64,000 bases of DNA from Endozoicomonas elysicola (GCF_000710775.1 NZ_JOJP01000001.1:3880780-3944779); one strand, 5' to 3'; numbered from the stretch's first letter, positions 1 through 9,050 are shown. The notes: a model not told the origin generated them from the letters alone. Translations and numbers: made by a program.

Positions 1-1155
1 AAGTCTGATGATCGCCTATCTCATTCAGTTAATCCTATTGATAAGAAAAAAGTAGTCTGCATTGAAGTTCATCCACAAATACTAGATAAAGTAGCTCTGG
101 ATTGCAGAGTTCCTTGCAGAACAAGATTTTTCCTGGAGTGTTTATGCAATGATAAATTAAACAAAGATCATATATATGATGGTATGTTTAAAATGCTCAT
201 TCAGGACATTAATGAATCCCCAAAATTACAAGAAGGTATTGAAAAAGAGTTATGTCGTAGATTCCCCGAAAATTATGAAGAAGGCGTTCGTGCTTTTTTT
301 ACCACTTACCATAACGGTGTGAATGTACTGCAATCCCTTCAATGTCTGCATGCATCAGATGAAAGATACCATCGTTTTTACTCACCATTAGACTTCATCA
401 AAGGAATTCTCGATAACATTTATTCAGGCCTGCCAACTGTAACAAGCATTGAGGACTCAACCTTACATGTTGAATATAAGCCATTGAATAGATCGGAGAT
501 TAAAACTGACTGGAGAGAGTTAGATGAAAATCCTGACTATGTTAGAGGAAGTGTTGTTTCTATCAAAAAAGAATTACTCTCATCACCAAAAGCACGCATT
601 GAGACAAAAGAAGATTTGGATAGATGGTTTTTAATGATTAAACGTGTATTACCTGCTAAAAGAATAGATAATGGCTGCTTTCAACGATGCGCCTTTACTG
701 AATCCCTACTGAATGCAATGGGTCTTGAAACCCAAATTGTTACTATTTATCCCGAAAAAGGGGCATATCAAGTTAAATTTAATCCTGATAGTAGATACCA
801 ACTGGACGTAAACTGGACACAGCACCGGGTATGCGCTGTCAAATTACCCGGTTCTGATGAATTGTATATTCTGGACTTTCCGTATGACGAAACCATTCCA
901 TTGAGTATGCACCCAAACATATACAGTGGTAATCGATGGGAATCTTGCGATCCTGAGCAGGATCCGGAGCCTAGATCGAAAAATGTGAGCTATGGCTATT
1001 CAACCATAAGTTTTTTACAGCGTGAATGGAGAGCACAACAACTATCCGATACTGAGAACTATGCACCAGACAAACCTAAAAATAGCCTTTATTTTCAAAG
1101 CATGACATGGGACAAACAAAGCCGACAATGGAAGCACCGTGAAAGTGAGCAGTAA
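1..1155 (+). CDS. Protein-glutaminase-like (glutamine deamidase) protein, 5' end outside window
   Basis: The reading frame is open from the first base, so this is a gene cut by the left edge. The first ATG inside the window is at 184 (323 residues from there), but about 61 more in-frame codons precede it. The C-terminal half has the layout of a papain-like protein-glutamine glutaminase domain: Cys in NGCFQRCAF (codon 676-678), His in NWTQHRV (codon 823-825) and Asp in YILDFPYD (codon 874-876). Order and spacing resemble the Cys-His-Asp triad of protein glutaminases, which deamidate glutamine side chains to glutamate. The upstream part shows no domain I recognise. No membrane segments are visible and the N-terminus is missing, so secretion cannot be judged. 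The family call rests on motif pattern only. The gene ends 52 bp before the convergent BCCT gene. Confidence 0.6.
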   Translation, partial: KSDDRLSHSVNPIDKKKVVCIEVHPQILDKVALDCRVPCRTRFFLECLCNDKLNKDHIYDGMFKMLIQDINESPKLQEGIEKELCRRFPENYEEGVRAFFTTYHNGVNVLQSLQCLHASDERYHRFYSPLDFIKGILDNIYSGLPTVTSIEDSTLHVEYKPLNRSEIKTDWRELDENPDYVRGSVVSIKKELLSSPKARIETKEDLDRWFLMIKRVLPAKRIDNGCFQRCAFTESLLNAMGLETQIVTIYPEKGAYQVKFNPDSRYQLDVNWTQHRVCAVKLPGSDELYILDFPYDETIPLSMHPNIYSGNRWESCDPEQDPEPRSKNVSYGYSTISFLQREWRAQQLSDTENYAPDKPKNSLYFQSMTWDKQSRQWKHRESEQ

Positions 1156-1207
1156 ACAATCACAGTCAAGCCAGCTAGAACAATCTAGCCAGCTTGACGA
1201 ATTTTAA

Positions 1208-3157
1208 TTACGCCTTTCCCATACGCATCAGAATTTCTTCTTTTGCCTGGAGACGCTCAAGCTCACGCTGCCCCTCTTCTTTCTGACGCATCAGCTCATT
1301 GAACTCCATACGAGCCTGCTGAGCCAGTTCAGAAGCAGCCAGCTTCTTCTCATTGGCTTCTATAGCAACCTGAGTCAAACGCTCGACTTCTTCAAGCATA
1401 TGAGCAGGTGCATCACCAAGATCCGACCCTGTCGCACCTCGAGACATGGCTTCCATACGAATCTGCTTTTTCAGCGCTGCCAGCTCATCATGTGCCTGAC
1501 GTTCTGCACAAACTGCCTCTGTCGCCTGATCTTTCAACTGCTCAAAGCGGGCCAACGCAGAACCTTCCAGACTCCATGGATCCACCTCAGGCAGCTCTTC
1601 AATGTTGATCGTAGGCTCTTCGTAGCCTTCCTGACGGGATATATCCAACATGGTGGCTTTAACTGCAGAGATCATCAGCATCACGGCAATTACCAGCAGT
1701 GGTAAACCACCCACAATAGCGGCAGTCTGCAGTGTGGCCAGTCCACCCATAAACATCAGCACAGAGGGCATCAGCGACAAGGTGAAGGCCCAGAACAGCC
1801 GATTCCAGCGCATTGGATCTTCAGTCACATTATTCTGCACCACAGACGCCAGAATAAAGGAGATGGAGTCAAACGTAGTAGCTGTAAAAATAATACAGAG
1901 CACAGTAAACAATGCGATGATCAGGTAGCTGAACGGCAGCTGTTCAAGAACACTGAAAATTGCGGTTGTTGCGCCCTGTTCATTCAAAATACCCACGACA
2001 TCCAGCTGCCCAGAAAGCTGCAGGGATAAACCATAGTTACCCAGAACCATGAAATAAACGGCACAGCCAAATGAACCACAGAAGATAGCGCCGGCAACCA
2101 TCTGTTTAATGGTACGACCTTTGGAAATACGAGCAACAAACAGCCCCATACTCGGTGCAAACACCAGCCACCAAGCCCAGTAGAAGATAGTCCAATCCTG
2201 CGGAAAATGAGTATCTTCAAAGGTTCCGTAACCACCAAAAGGTTCTGCCCAGGTGGCCATCACAAAAAAGTTGGACATCATCCGGCCAATTGAATCCAGA
2301 CCAGTCTCCACCATAAACAGAGTTGGTCCACAGACAAAGATAAAGGCTAATAGACCAATAGCTCCCCAGAAGTTGATGTTACTCAACAACTTGATACCAC
2401 CATCCATTCCCTTATAAGAGGAGTAAGCAAACAGTGCCGTACACACCATCAGCACACCAATCTGTGTTGCATTGGTGGACGGAATACCCGTCAGGTACGT
2501 CAACCCTTCATTAATCAGAGGTGCTGCCAAACCCAGAGTAGTTGCTGCACCGCCTAAGAGACCGAAAATAAACAGTACATCAATAATTTTACCAATCGGA
2601 CCATTACTCCGCGCTTCGCCCAGCACCGGCATCAATGCTGCGGAAACTTTCAGAACCGGGTTCTTACGAACATGGAAAAAATAGGCGATAGGCAAAGCCG
2701 GTATCATATAGATACACCAGGCAATCGGCCCCCAGTGAAAGATTCCGTAAGTTGCCGCCCAACGAACCGCTTCTTCACTGCCAGGCTCCAACTGGAAAGG
2801 CGGTGACTGATAGTAATAAGCCCACTCAATACTGCCCCAATAAAGAATACTGGCACCAATACCACCACAAAACAGCATGGCTGCCCAGGATGCAGTAGAG
2901 AATTCAGGCTTTTCATCAGCATCACCCAGTTTGATCTGGCCGATATCAGAGAAAACCACATAGGTCATAAACAGCACAGCGGCTAACCCGAGTGCCAGAT
3001 ACAAAACCCCCATCGTGTCGGTCATAAAGGTTTTAGCAATGGCTATCCAGTGAGCTCCTTCATCTGGAAATAGTGCCAGTGGTATAACTACCGAGATCAA
3101 CAAAATTACCGCACCAAAAAAGGTGGGCTTATCAATAAGCTTAAAATGCTCTTCCAT
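1208..3157 (-). CDS. BCCT-family transporter (CaiT/DddT-like subgroup) with coiled-coil C-terminal tail
   Basis: Inner-membrane carrier of the betaine/carnitine/choline transporter family with about 12 hydrophobic segments between residues 10 and 505. The family signature is clear around FYWAWWLVFAPSMGLFVARI (about 325-345), the tryptophan-rich helix that lines the substrate site. The helix that reads GMGIGLMF in Na+-coupled BetT/BetP types reads GGIGASILYWGSIEW here, closer to the CaiT/DddT subgroup. Substrate (carnitine, betaine or DMSP) cannot be fixed from sequence. Residues 530-649 form a charged, Glu/Lys/Gln-rich, probably coiled-coil cytoplasmic tail, unusually long for the CaiT type. 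Start at the ATG at 3157; the ribosome site is weak. It stands alone, convergent with the glutaminase-like gene. A separate betT lies at 19.6 kb. Confidence 0.9.
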   Translation of the reverse strand: MEEHFKLIDKPTFFGAVILLISVVIPLALFPDEGAHWIAIAKTFMTDTMGVLYLALGLAAVLFMTYVVFSDIGQIKLGDADEKPEFSTASWAAMLFCGGIGASILYWGSIEWAYYYQSPPFQLEPGSEEAVRWAATYGIFHWGPIAWCIYMIPALPIAYFFHVRKNPVLKVSAALMPVLGEARSNGPIGKIIDVLFIFGLLGGAATTLGLAAPLINEGLTYLTGIPSTNATQIGVLMVCTALFAYSSYKGMDGGIKLLSNINFWGAIGLLAFIFVCGPTLFMVETGLDSIGRMMSNFFVMATWAEPFGGYGTFEDTHFPQDWTIFYWAWWLVFAPSMGLFVARISKGRTIKQMVAGAIFCGSFGCAVYFMVLGNYGLSLQLSGQLDVVGILNEQGATTAIFSVLEQLPFSYLIIALFTVLCIIFTATTFDSISFILASVVQNNVTEDPMRWNRLFWAFTLSLMPSVLMFMGGLATLQTAAIVGGLPLLVIAVMLMISAVKATMLDISRQEGYEEPTINIEELPEVDPWSLEGSALARFEQLKDQATEAVCAERQAHDELAALKKQIRMEAMSRGATGSDLGDAPAHMLEEVERLTQVAIEANEKKLAASELAQQARMEFNELMRQKEEGQRELERLQAKEEILMRMGKA

Positions 3158-3442
3158 CGTCTTTGGTCTTCAAGAAAAGAACAGCCATTGCGGCCGTCAA
3201 TAACAAATAGTTTCCGGTGTGTGCAAAAAGGATATTAATTCTTTGGCTTCATGCTCATGGTGAACATCATGCCCGATATGCCACTCCAACAGGATATTTA
3301 TATACCGGAATTACCGAAAAGATAATAAGTAAAATAACTTATAAAACCATTAGAAATATCAATCAGAGAGTGATCTGAATAAGGGAAATGGCAAGCAACA
3401 GGATAGGTACAATCCACCTGATCATTTTACAATCTACTGACA
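3158..3442. other. Intergenic region without a gene
   Basis: A1+T-rich spacer between the BCCT gene and the hairpins after lpxL. It should hold the promoter of the BCCT gene, but I see no clear -35/-10 pair and no credible ORF. Confidence 0.5.
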
Positions 3443-3503
3443 TGAGTAGGCAAAAAATTTGCCCACTCAACCCTCTGGACACTCATCAGGTGAGCATCCA
3501 GAG
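3443..3503 (-). terminator. Tandem hairpins downstream of lpxL
   Basis: Two inverted repeats directly follow the lpxL stop. The first has arms at 3473-3479 and 3497-3503 (CTCTGGA / TCCAGAG) with a nested CTCA/TGAG pair. The second, 3443-3469, has 12-bp arms with one G-U pair and a 3-nt T loop. There is no long T-run, so termination is likely but not certain. Confidence 0.5.
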
Positions 3504-3511
3504 AAAGAATA

Positions 3512-4465
3512 TTATTCTCTATAAAAGTCAGCCTCACCCTCTGGACGATTTTTAAACCGTCGATGAAGCCACATATACTGTTCGGGATGCTCTCGTATTC
3601 GTTGCTCCACAAACTGATTCACATGAAGTGCATCCTCATAGTCATCACCAGAAGGAATGCTCTCAAGAGCAGGATGTAAGCGAACCTCATACCCTTTGGC
3701 ATTGGGCAGGCGAGTCACAGTCATGGGTATTACTTTAGCCCTCCCCGCTTTGGCAAGACGCGAAGTACTGGTGATAGTCGCTGCCGGAATACCAAAAAAT
3801 GGTACAAACAGGCCATTTTTGGTGCCGTAATCCTGATCAGGAGAGTACCAGACAGTTCTACCCGACTTTAACGAGCGCAGCATTCCACGAACATCACGCC
3901 TTCTCAGCAACTGGCTGCCTGGGTCAAAGCGATGCCTTAAGCGACGTTGAACGTATTCAAATACCGGATTGCCATGCTCCCGATAGGTCGCATCGACACT
4001 GTGCCGTTGGGTTATCAGTCGTCCTGCCAGTTCAATGGTAGTGAAATGCATTACCATCAAGATCGCTCCATCATCGGACTCAAGGTTTTCCAGCCCTTTA
4101 TAGGAAACGATCTTCTCAAGCCTGTCAGTGGACCACCACCAGGCAATGGTGACTTCCATAATACCGATACCCACTGATTCAAAATTCTTCTTTAACAGCG
4201 CCTCACGTTCCTGTTGAGTCAATTCGGGAAAGCATTTCTCCAGATTAACTCTGGCCACATGAACCCTATCATTAGCAACACGGTAGCTAATGCGCCCAAG
4301 CCATCGGCCCAGCTGCAATATCCAGCTATACGGAAGGAGTGAAGGAATAAACGTTAACCCGATACCCAACCAGGTTGGCCAGTATTTCGGGTGCAGATAA
4401 GCCCGATGAAAAACATCATCTTCACGGGCATCGGCCCTTGCCTTTATATCCGGGTTTTGCGACAT
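3512..4465 (-). CDS. lpxL: Lipid A biosynthesis lauroyl acyltransferase LpxL (HtrB)
   Basis: Transfers a secondary acyl chain to Kdo2-lipid IVA at the inner membrane during lipid A synthesis. The 317 residues match the family length. The acyltransferase H-x4-D/E motif is MHFTTIE (His140, Glu145), and the conserved SPDQDYG block follows near residue 220. A hydrophobic N-terminal stretch (about 32-50) fits the single membrane anchor. Start at ATG 4465, with a poor ribosome site. It is divergent from minC across 117 bp, and tandem hairpins follow its stop. LpxL, LpxM and LpxP are paralogues; the PTWLGIGL and HFTTIE forms favour LpxL. Confidence 0.88.
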   Translation of the reverse strand: MSQNPDIKARADAREDDVFHRAYLHPKYWPTWLGIGLTFIPSLLPYSWILQLGRWLGRISYRVANDRVHVARVNLEKCFPELTQQEREALLKKNFESVGIGIMEVTIAWWWSTDRLEKIVSYKGLENLESDDGAILMVMHFTTIELAGRLITQRHSVDATYREHGNPVFEYVQRRLRHRFDPGSQLLRRRDVRGMLRSLKSGRTVWYSPDQDYGTKNGLFVPFFGIPAATITSTSRLAKAGRAKVIPMTVTRLPNAKGYEVRLHPALESIPSGDDYEDALHVNQFVEQRIREHPEQYMWLHRRFKNRPEGEADFYRE

Positions 4466-4582
4466 ATAGATTAATTCAATACTTGTATCTGATCGTTGAG
4501 TTCTCTACGCTACAATCTGTTGCATAAAAAGCTGACCATTTAATCTGCTGATTCTCGTTACACAAAACCAGAGTTGTACGTT

Positions 4583-5377
4583 ATGACCCTTCAACTGCAA
4601 ACCGGTACTGCCGCTGCAGCTTTCAAGATGACAGGTGGTATTTATACACTGACTACTCTTGAATTGCATTCAACGAATCCAGCGGATATTACCAATCAGC
4701 TGGAGAACATGACACGCAAGGCACCTAACTTTTTCCAACAAACCCCGGTCATTATTGCTTTTGACCAGGTAACCCCTGAACAACCACCCATTGATCTATA
4801 TAAACTACGCCACAGTTTACAACAGTTTGGCCTGATTCTTATTGCTGTTCGTGGTGGCCAGGAAAATCATAAGCAGGATGCTATGATGGCAGGCATTCCT
4901 TGGCTCCCCTCCCCAAGACAGCGTAACAGCACAGAGGAAGATTCTGTCGAGGGTGCTGAAACAAATGTGGTCATCATGCAGAAATCCCGTGCCACTGGCA
5001 ACCCTGCTGCAGAAACACCAAGCCAGCGACAAACAGCACCGGAAACGCAGAAAACCACCCTTATTGAACATCCGGTTCGTTCTGGCCAGCAAGTCTATGC
5101 TGAAGGAGACTTGGTGATTACCAGTCCTGTCAGCTCTGGCGCAGAACTTCTGGCGGGTGGCAATATACACGTCTATGGTTCTCTGCGTGGTCGCGCACTG
5201 GCTGGCGTCAATGGCAACACTGATGCCCGTATTTTCTGCCTGAAGTTTGAGGCCGAGCTCATTTCTATAAACGGTCAGTACAAGATGCCCTCAGCAACCA
5301 ATAACAGTGACCCTCTCTGGGGTAGCAGTGTGATTGTTTCCCTTGAAGAGCAAAGCTTGCACATAAAGAAACTTTGA
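4583..5377 (+). CDS. minC: Septum site-determining protein MinC
   Basis: FtsZ polymerisation inhibitor that, recruited to the poles by MinD, keeps Z-rings away from cell ends. The N-terminal domain (about 1-105) carries the FtsZ-inhibitory fold. A low-complexity Gln/Thr-rich linker follows (about 120-165), then the C-terminal beta-helix that binds MinD (VRSGQQVYAEGDLVI, then GGNIHVYGSLRGRALAG). I chose the ATG at 4583, giving 264 residues; an in-frame TTG at 4574 would add three. It is the first gene of minCDE, 47 bp before minD. Confidence 0.93.
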   Translation: MTLQLQTGTAAAAFKMTGGIYTLTTLELHSTNPADITNQLENMTRKAPNFFQQTPVIIAFDQVTPEQPPIDLYKLRHSLQQFGLILIAVRGGQENHKQDAMMAGIPWLPSPRQRNSTEEDSVEGAETNVVIMQKSRATGNPAAETPSQRQTAPETQKTTLIEHPVRSGQQVYAEGDLVITSPVSSGAELLAGGNIHVYGSLRGRALAGVNGNTDARIFCLKFEAELISINGQYKMPSATNNSDPLWGSSVIVSLEEQSLHIKKL

Positions 5378-5424
5378 GAAATACTGGACAATAGTTCAGT
5401 TCTCGATTATCACAGGATTTCACC

Positions 5425-6240
5425 TTGGCTCGTATTATAGTTGTGACTTCTGGAAAAGGTGGCGTCGGAAAAACCACAACCAGTGCTTCCATTGCAACAG
5501 GATTGGCTCTTAAAGGTCACAGGACAGTTGTCATTGACTTTGATGTGGGCCTCAGAAACCTCGACCTCCTGATGGGCTGTGAGCGGCGCGTCGTATACGA
5601 CTTTGTAAATGTAATTAATGGTGAGGCCGAGCTGCATCAGGCGTTAATCAGAGATAAACGTACCGAAAACCTCTCCATATTGCCGGCATCTCAAACTCGC
5701 GACAAAGAAGCCCTTACCCATGAGGGTGTTGAGAAAGTCCTGAATCTGTTATCAAAAGATTTTGAATATATTGTCTGTGACTCTCCGGCAGGTATTGAAC
5801 ACGGCGCCCTGATGGCACTCTATTTTGCCGATGAGGCCATTATTACTACGAACCCCGAGGTCTCGTCAGTTCGTGACTCCGATCGGATTCTGGGTATTTT
5901 GCAGAGCAAATCCCGTCGTGCTGTAGAAAATCTTGAGCCAGTTAAAGAGCATTTGCTGGTTACCCGCTACAATCCTGAACGGGTAACGCGTGGTGAAATG
6001 CTCAATATTCAGGATGTTGAAGAAATCCTCGCCATCCCACTTATTGGTGTTATTCCTGAATCGACCTCTGTATTGAAAGCCTCTAATCAGGGGGTTCCGG
6101 TTGTATGCAATATCGAGAGTGATGCCGGTCAGGCTTACAGCGATGTGGTTGCCCGCTTCCTTGGTGAAGACGTACCACACCGTTTTCTGGAGCCCGTCAA
6201 GAAAGGGTTCTTACAGCGCATGTTTGGAGGAATAGGATGA
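5425..6240 (+). CDS. minD: Septum site-determining ATPase MinD
   Basis: Membrane-cycling ATPase of the Min oscillator; it carries MinC and is released from the membrane by MinE. It has the deviant Walker A box SGKGGVGKTT with Lys11 and Lys16, the FDVGLRNLD switch region, and a C-terminal amphipathic targeting helix (FLQRMFGG). At 271 residues it has normal length. The start is a TTG at 5425: the protein then begins MARIIVVTSGKGG as in the family, and AGGA sits 7 nt upstream. Its stop overlaps the minE start (ATGA), indicating translational coupling. Confidence 0.96.
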   Translation: MARIIVVTSGKGGVGKTTTSASIATGLALKGHRTVVIDFDVGLRNLDLLMGCERRVVYDFVNVINGEAELHQALIRDKRTENLSILPASQTRDKEALTHEGVEKVLNLLSKDFEYIVCDSPAGIEHGALMALYFADEAIITTNPEVSSVRDSDRILGILQSKSRRAVENLEPVKEHLLVTRYNPERVTRGEMLNIQDVEEILAIPLIGVIPESTSVLKASNQGVPVVCNIESDAGQAYSDVVARFLGEDVPHRFLEPVKKGFLQRMFGGIG

Positions 6241-6488
6241 ATCTTATGCAGCTATTCCGCTCACGCAAAGAAGACAACAGCGCAGCGATTGCCAAGGAAA
6301 GGCTACAGATTATAGTGGCTCACGAGCGAGGCAGTCGAGGCGGACGTGACTTTTTGCCAGCCATGGAGCGGGATATTCTTCAGGTTATTCAAAAGTACAT
6401 AGAGATCCAGCAGGAATGCATTGACATCAAGCTGGACTCTCAGGATGGTTGCTCTATCCTCGAGGTCAATGTACAGCTGCCGAACTGA
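6237..6488 (+). CDS. minE: Cell division topological specificity factor MinE
   Basis: Small regulator that stimulates MinD ATPase and drives pole-to-pole oscillation. The 83 residues start with the membrane-binding/anti-MinCD segment (MNLMQLFRS), followed by the KERLQIIVAHER stretch that contacts MinD and the C-terminal dimerisation domain. The start ATG overlaps the last 4 nt of minD. It is the last gene of the operon; a GC-rich hairpin begins inside its last codons. Confidence 0.95.
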   Translation: MNLMQLFRSRKEDNSAAIAKERLQIIVAHERGSRGGRDFLPAMERDILQVIQKYIEIQQECIDIKLDSQDGCSILEVNVQLPN

Positions 6489-6497
6489 CGGCAGCTG
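6474..6497 (+). terminator. Hairpin at the end of minE
   Basis: Perfect 9-bp inverted repeat (CAGCTGCCG / CGGCAGCTG) with a 6-nt loop that spans the minE stop codon. It sits between the convergent minE and glycosyltransferase genes. There is no T-run on the plus side, so it may end transcription weakly or act as a 3' stabilising stem. Confidence 0.5.
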
Positions 6498-6507
6498 ACG
6501 ATCTTAA

Positions 6508-7608
6508 TCAGACTTTTGCCGTATCTCTGATCCACTGTTGATAGAAAGGTCGCAGAGCCCTCCACCCCAGAGCTTTGATATCAGGAGCCACCAGTAGTTC
6601 TCCTCCTGCTTTTGCCTTGGCCATTTTTTCCAAACGGCCAGCAAGTGTTTCTGCCTCTTTTTCTGCATCCTTCTCAAAGGACGGGTAACGGAAGCGTTTG
6701 GCAAACAGTTCAGGATAGGCAAGGCGCTCTGGAACTACAGGCACACAACCTGCCGCCACCGCCTCCAATACGGCAATGCCCTGAAAGTCATGAATAGCCG
6801 TAGAGAGAACGGCATCACTTTTTTGAAGCAGTGATCGATACTCATCCACACTCTCAATAAAGCCCCAGCATCCAATCTGCTCTGACAACACCGAACGCAT
6901 TTCTGAAAAAGCAGGCGGAATCTGACGAAAGCCCTGTCCAACCACATGCACCCTGAAAGGCACCTTGCGACTTTTAAGAATCTTCAGAGCCTGGAGCATT
7001 CTTTCCGGAGCCTTATCGTATTCCCACCGATGATTAAATACGATCTGCAATACGTCACTGGTATCATGCACCTTCCCTAGATAAACATCATTTGGCAGAG
7101 GAACAGGTAGAACGGCCGACTTCTCCTGTAACAGGTCGAGAATATTACCAGGCACATAATCCGGTAATTTTTTCAATAATCGCCGCACCCCTGCAAAAAA
7201 CGTCTGCCGGTTATAGACTGAATTAAACAGCACTTTATCTGCGGCCAGTGCAGTATAAAGGTTAAGCATCAATGGTTCGACGCTGGCATTTTGTTGCTCT
7301 GAAGCTGGATAGGCAAACTGGTTCTCATGAAAATAACAGAGAACTGGAACAGCGGCCAAAGCGGGCACCATCCCTTTCAGCGCCGACAGATCCGTCATAG
7401 AGGTACATATCAGTAAATCATAGCCAGCACTGAGCACTTCTCTTTTTGAGTATGCCCAGGTAAGGCTGTTTCCCCGCAAGCGCCAGCTGAAATAACGGGG
7501 AGGTAATGTCAGTACTGTCCAATCATATTCCGGAAAAGCTCCCACCAGCCCTTTACGCCAATACTGGTGACTCAGGGCATCATAAGCCGAAAGCAGAAGA
7601 ATCTTCAT
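6508..7608 (-). CDS. tRNA-queuosine alpha-mannosyltransferase-like glycosyltransferase (DUF3524)
   Basis: Two-domain GT-B glycosyltransferase of 366 residues. The N-terminal half (about 1-165) is of the DUF3524 type (LLLSAYDALSHQYWRKGL, CYFHENQFAYP). The C-terminal half (about 185-350) is a glycosyltransferase group-1 domain with a Glu/Gly-rich nucleotide-sugar region (HDFQGIAVLEAVAAGCVPV). DUF3524 proteins include the enzyme that mannosylates queuosine in tRNA-Asp, the likely role here, though bacterial members are little tested. It starts at ATG 7608 and is divergent from apeB. A tRNA-Asp(GUC) gene, whose product normally carries queuosine, is present at 37.9 kb. Confidence 0.75.
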   Translation of the reverse strand: MKILLLSAYDALSHQYWRKGLVGAFPEYDWTVLTLPPRYFSWRLRGNSLTWAYSKREVLSAGYDLLICTSMTDLSALKGMVPALAAVPVLCYFHENQFAYPASEQQNASVEPLMLNLYTALAADKVLFNSVYNRQTFFAGVRRLLKKLPDYVPGNILDLLQEKSAVLPVPLPNDVYLGKVHDTSDVLQIVFNHRWEYDKAPERMLQALKILKSRKVPFRVHVVGQGFRQIPPAFSEMRSVLSEQIGCWGFIESVDEYRSLLQKSDAVLSTAIHDFQGIAVLEAVAAGCVPVVPERLAYPELFAKRFRYPSFEKDAEKEAETLAGRLEKMAKAKAGGELLVAPDIKALGWRALRPFYQQWIRDTAKV

Positions 7609-7708
7609 TCATCGTCCTAATGTAAACTTGCACAAACTCATCCCATCACGAAATGAAATAAAACATATCTTTGTAGTAAGATCACAACTTAAATTGCAAG
7701 GTAGCCCC

Positions 7709-9001
7709 ATGAGCAAAGAACACTTCAATCAGGAGCTTATCCAGTTCCTCAACGCTTCTCCGACCCCTTACCATGCGGTAGCCACCATGGTGGTCAAACT
7801 TCAGGAAGCGGGCTTCAAGCCATTGGATGAGTCAGAGTCCTGGGCCCTCAAAGAAGGCGAAAAATATTACGTAACCCGCAATGGTTCTTCCATCATTGCT
7901 TTCACCATGGGCAAACCCGAACTGGGTGCCAGAATGGTTGGAGCACACACCGACTCGCCCTGCCTGAAAGTAAAGCCGCAACCAGAAATGAACAAGCACA
8001 GCTATTTCCAACTCGGAGTGGAAGTATATGGTGGAGCTCTGTTGAACCCATGGTATGACCGGGACCTTTCTATTGCTGGTCGGATTCAGTACCTCAACAA
8101 CCAGCAGCAGCTTTGTCATCAGCTGATCAACTTTGAGCGCCCTATTGCCATTATTCCAAGCCTGGCCATTCATCTGGACCGCGAAGTAAACAGCGGTCGT
8201 GCAGTGAACCCACAGACCGATATTCCACCTATCCTGTTCCAATTGGCCGATGATGAGAAAGTCGATTTCCGTGAACTGCTGAAAGAAGAACTGATTCGCC
8301 TGGGTAATACTGACTGCCAGGAGGTCATGGAGTACGACCTGTCTTTTTATGACACCCAAAGCGCTGCTGTCATTGGCCTGAAAAACAACTTTATCGCCAG
8401 CGCTCGCCTGGACAACCTGCTCAGTTGCTATGTAGGCCTGGAATCACTGCTCAACCATAGAGGTTCGGATACAACCGCACTACTGGTCTGCAACGACCAT
8501 GAAGAAGTAGGTAGCATGTCGACTACCGGGGCCCAGGGACCATTCCTGAAAAGTGTCCTTGAGCGAATTTATGGTACCGGTGAGCCTCTGACCCAGGCAA
8601 TGAATCGCTCAATGCTGATTTCAACGGATAATGCACATGGCATTCATCCCAACTATGCCAGCAAGCATGATGAGCATCATGCACCAAAGCTGAATCAGGG
8701 CGCCGTCATCAAGGTCAACGCTAACCAGCGCTATGCCACCAATGATGAAACATCTGCTCTGTATCGCACCCTATGCCAGGCAAGTGGCAGCAAAGTACAG
8801 CACTTTGTTACCCGTACCGATATGGCCTGCGGCAGTACTATTGGCCCACTGACTGCCGGTGTACTTGGGGTACGAACTCTGGACCTTGGGCTACCAACGT
8901 TTGGTATGCACTCTATCAGGGAACTCGCTGGTACTGAGGATGCATTTGAGTTAAGCCAAACGCTGGTGAATTTCTTTATGATTAAACTGCTTCCATTGTG
9001 A
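7709..9001 (+). CDS. apeB: M18-family aspartyl aminopeptidase ApeB
   Basis: Cytosolic zinc aminopeptidase that removes N-terminal, mainly acidic, residues from peptides. The dinuclear metal site is recognisable: AHTDSP (His80, Asp82), DHEEVGS, STDNAHGIHPNYASKHDE, and the C-terminal GMHSIRE histidine. The ATG at 7709 is the better start because AAGGTAG lies just upstream and the 430-residue product has the family length. An upstream in-frame start at 7628 would add 27 unconserved residues. Monocistronic; a stem-loop shared with the next convergent gene follows. Confidence 0.92.
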   Translation: MSKEHFNQELIQFLNASPTPYHAVATMVVKLQEAGFKPLDESESWALKEGEKYYVTRNGSSIIAFTMGKPELGARMVGAHTDSPCLKVKPQPEMNKHSYFQLGVEVYGGALLNPWYDRDLSIAGRIQYLNNQQQLCHQLINFERPIAIIPSLAIHLDREVNSGRAVNPQTDIPPILFQLADDEKVDFRELLKEELIRLGNTDCQEVMEYDLSFYDTQSAAVIGLKNNFIASARLDNLLSCYVGLESLLNHRGSDTTALLVCNDHEEVGSMSTTGAQGPFLKSVLERIYGTGEPLTQAMNRSMLISTDNAHGIHPNYASKHDEHHAPKLNQGAVIKVNANQRYATNDETSALYRTLCQASGSKVQHFVTRTDMACGSTIGPLTAGVLGVRTLDLGLPTFGMHSIRELAGTEDAFELSQTLVNFFMIKLLPL

Positions 9002-9025
9002 TTTTCTGGATTTGAAAATATCAAA

Positions 9026-9050
9026 GGCGTCCAGTTTTTAGACTGACGCC
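9026..9050 (-). terminator. Terminator hairpin between apeB and the 901-residue gene
   Basis: Inverted repeat GGCGT-CAGT / ACTG-ACGCC with one bulged base. It overlaps the stop codon of the minus-strand gene and is followed on that strand by TTTGATATTTTC. Confidence 0.55.

Noticed and set aside
3427-3612. 61-codon minus-strand frame overlapping the lpxL 3' end
   Set aside because: It covers the tandem hairpins and the end of lpxL in another frame; no independent support.
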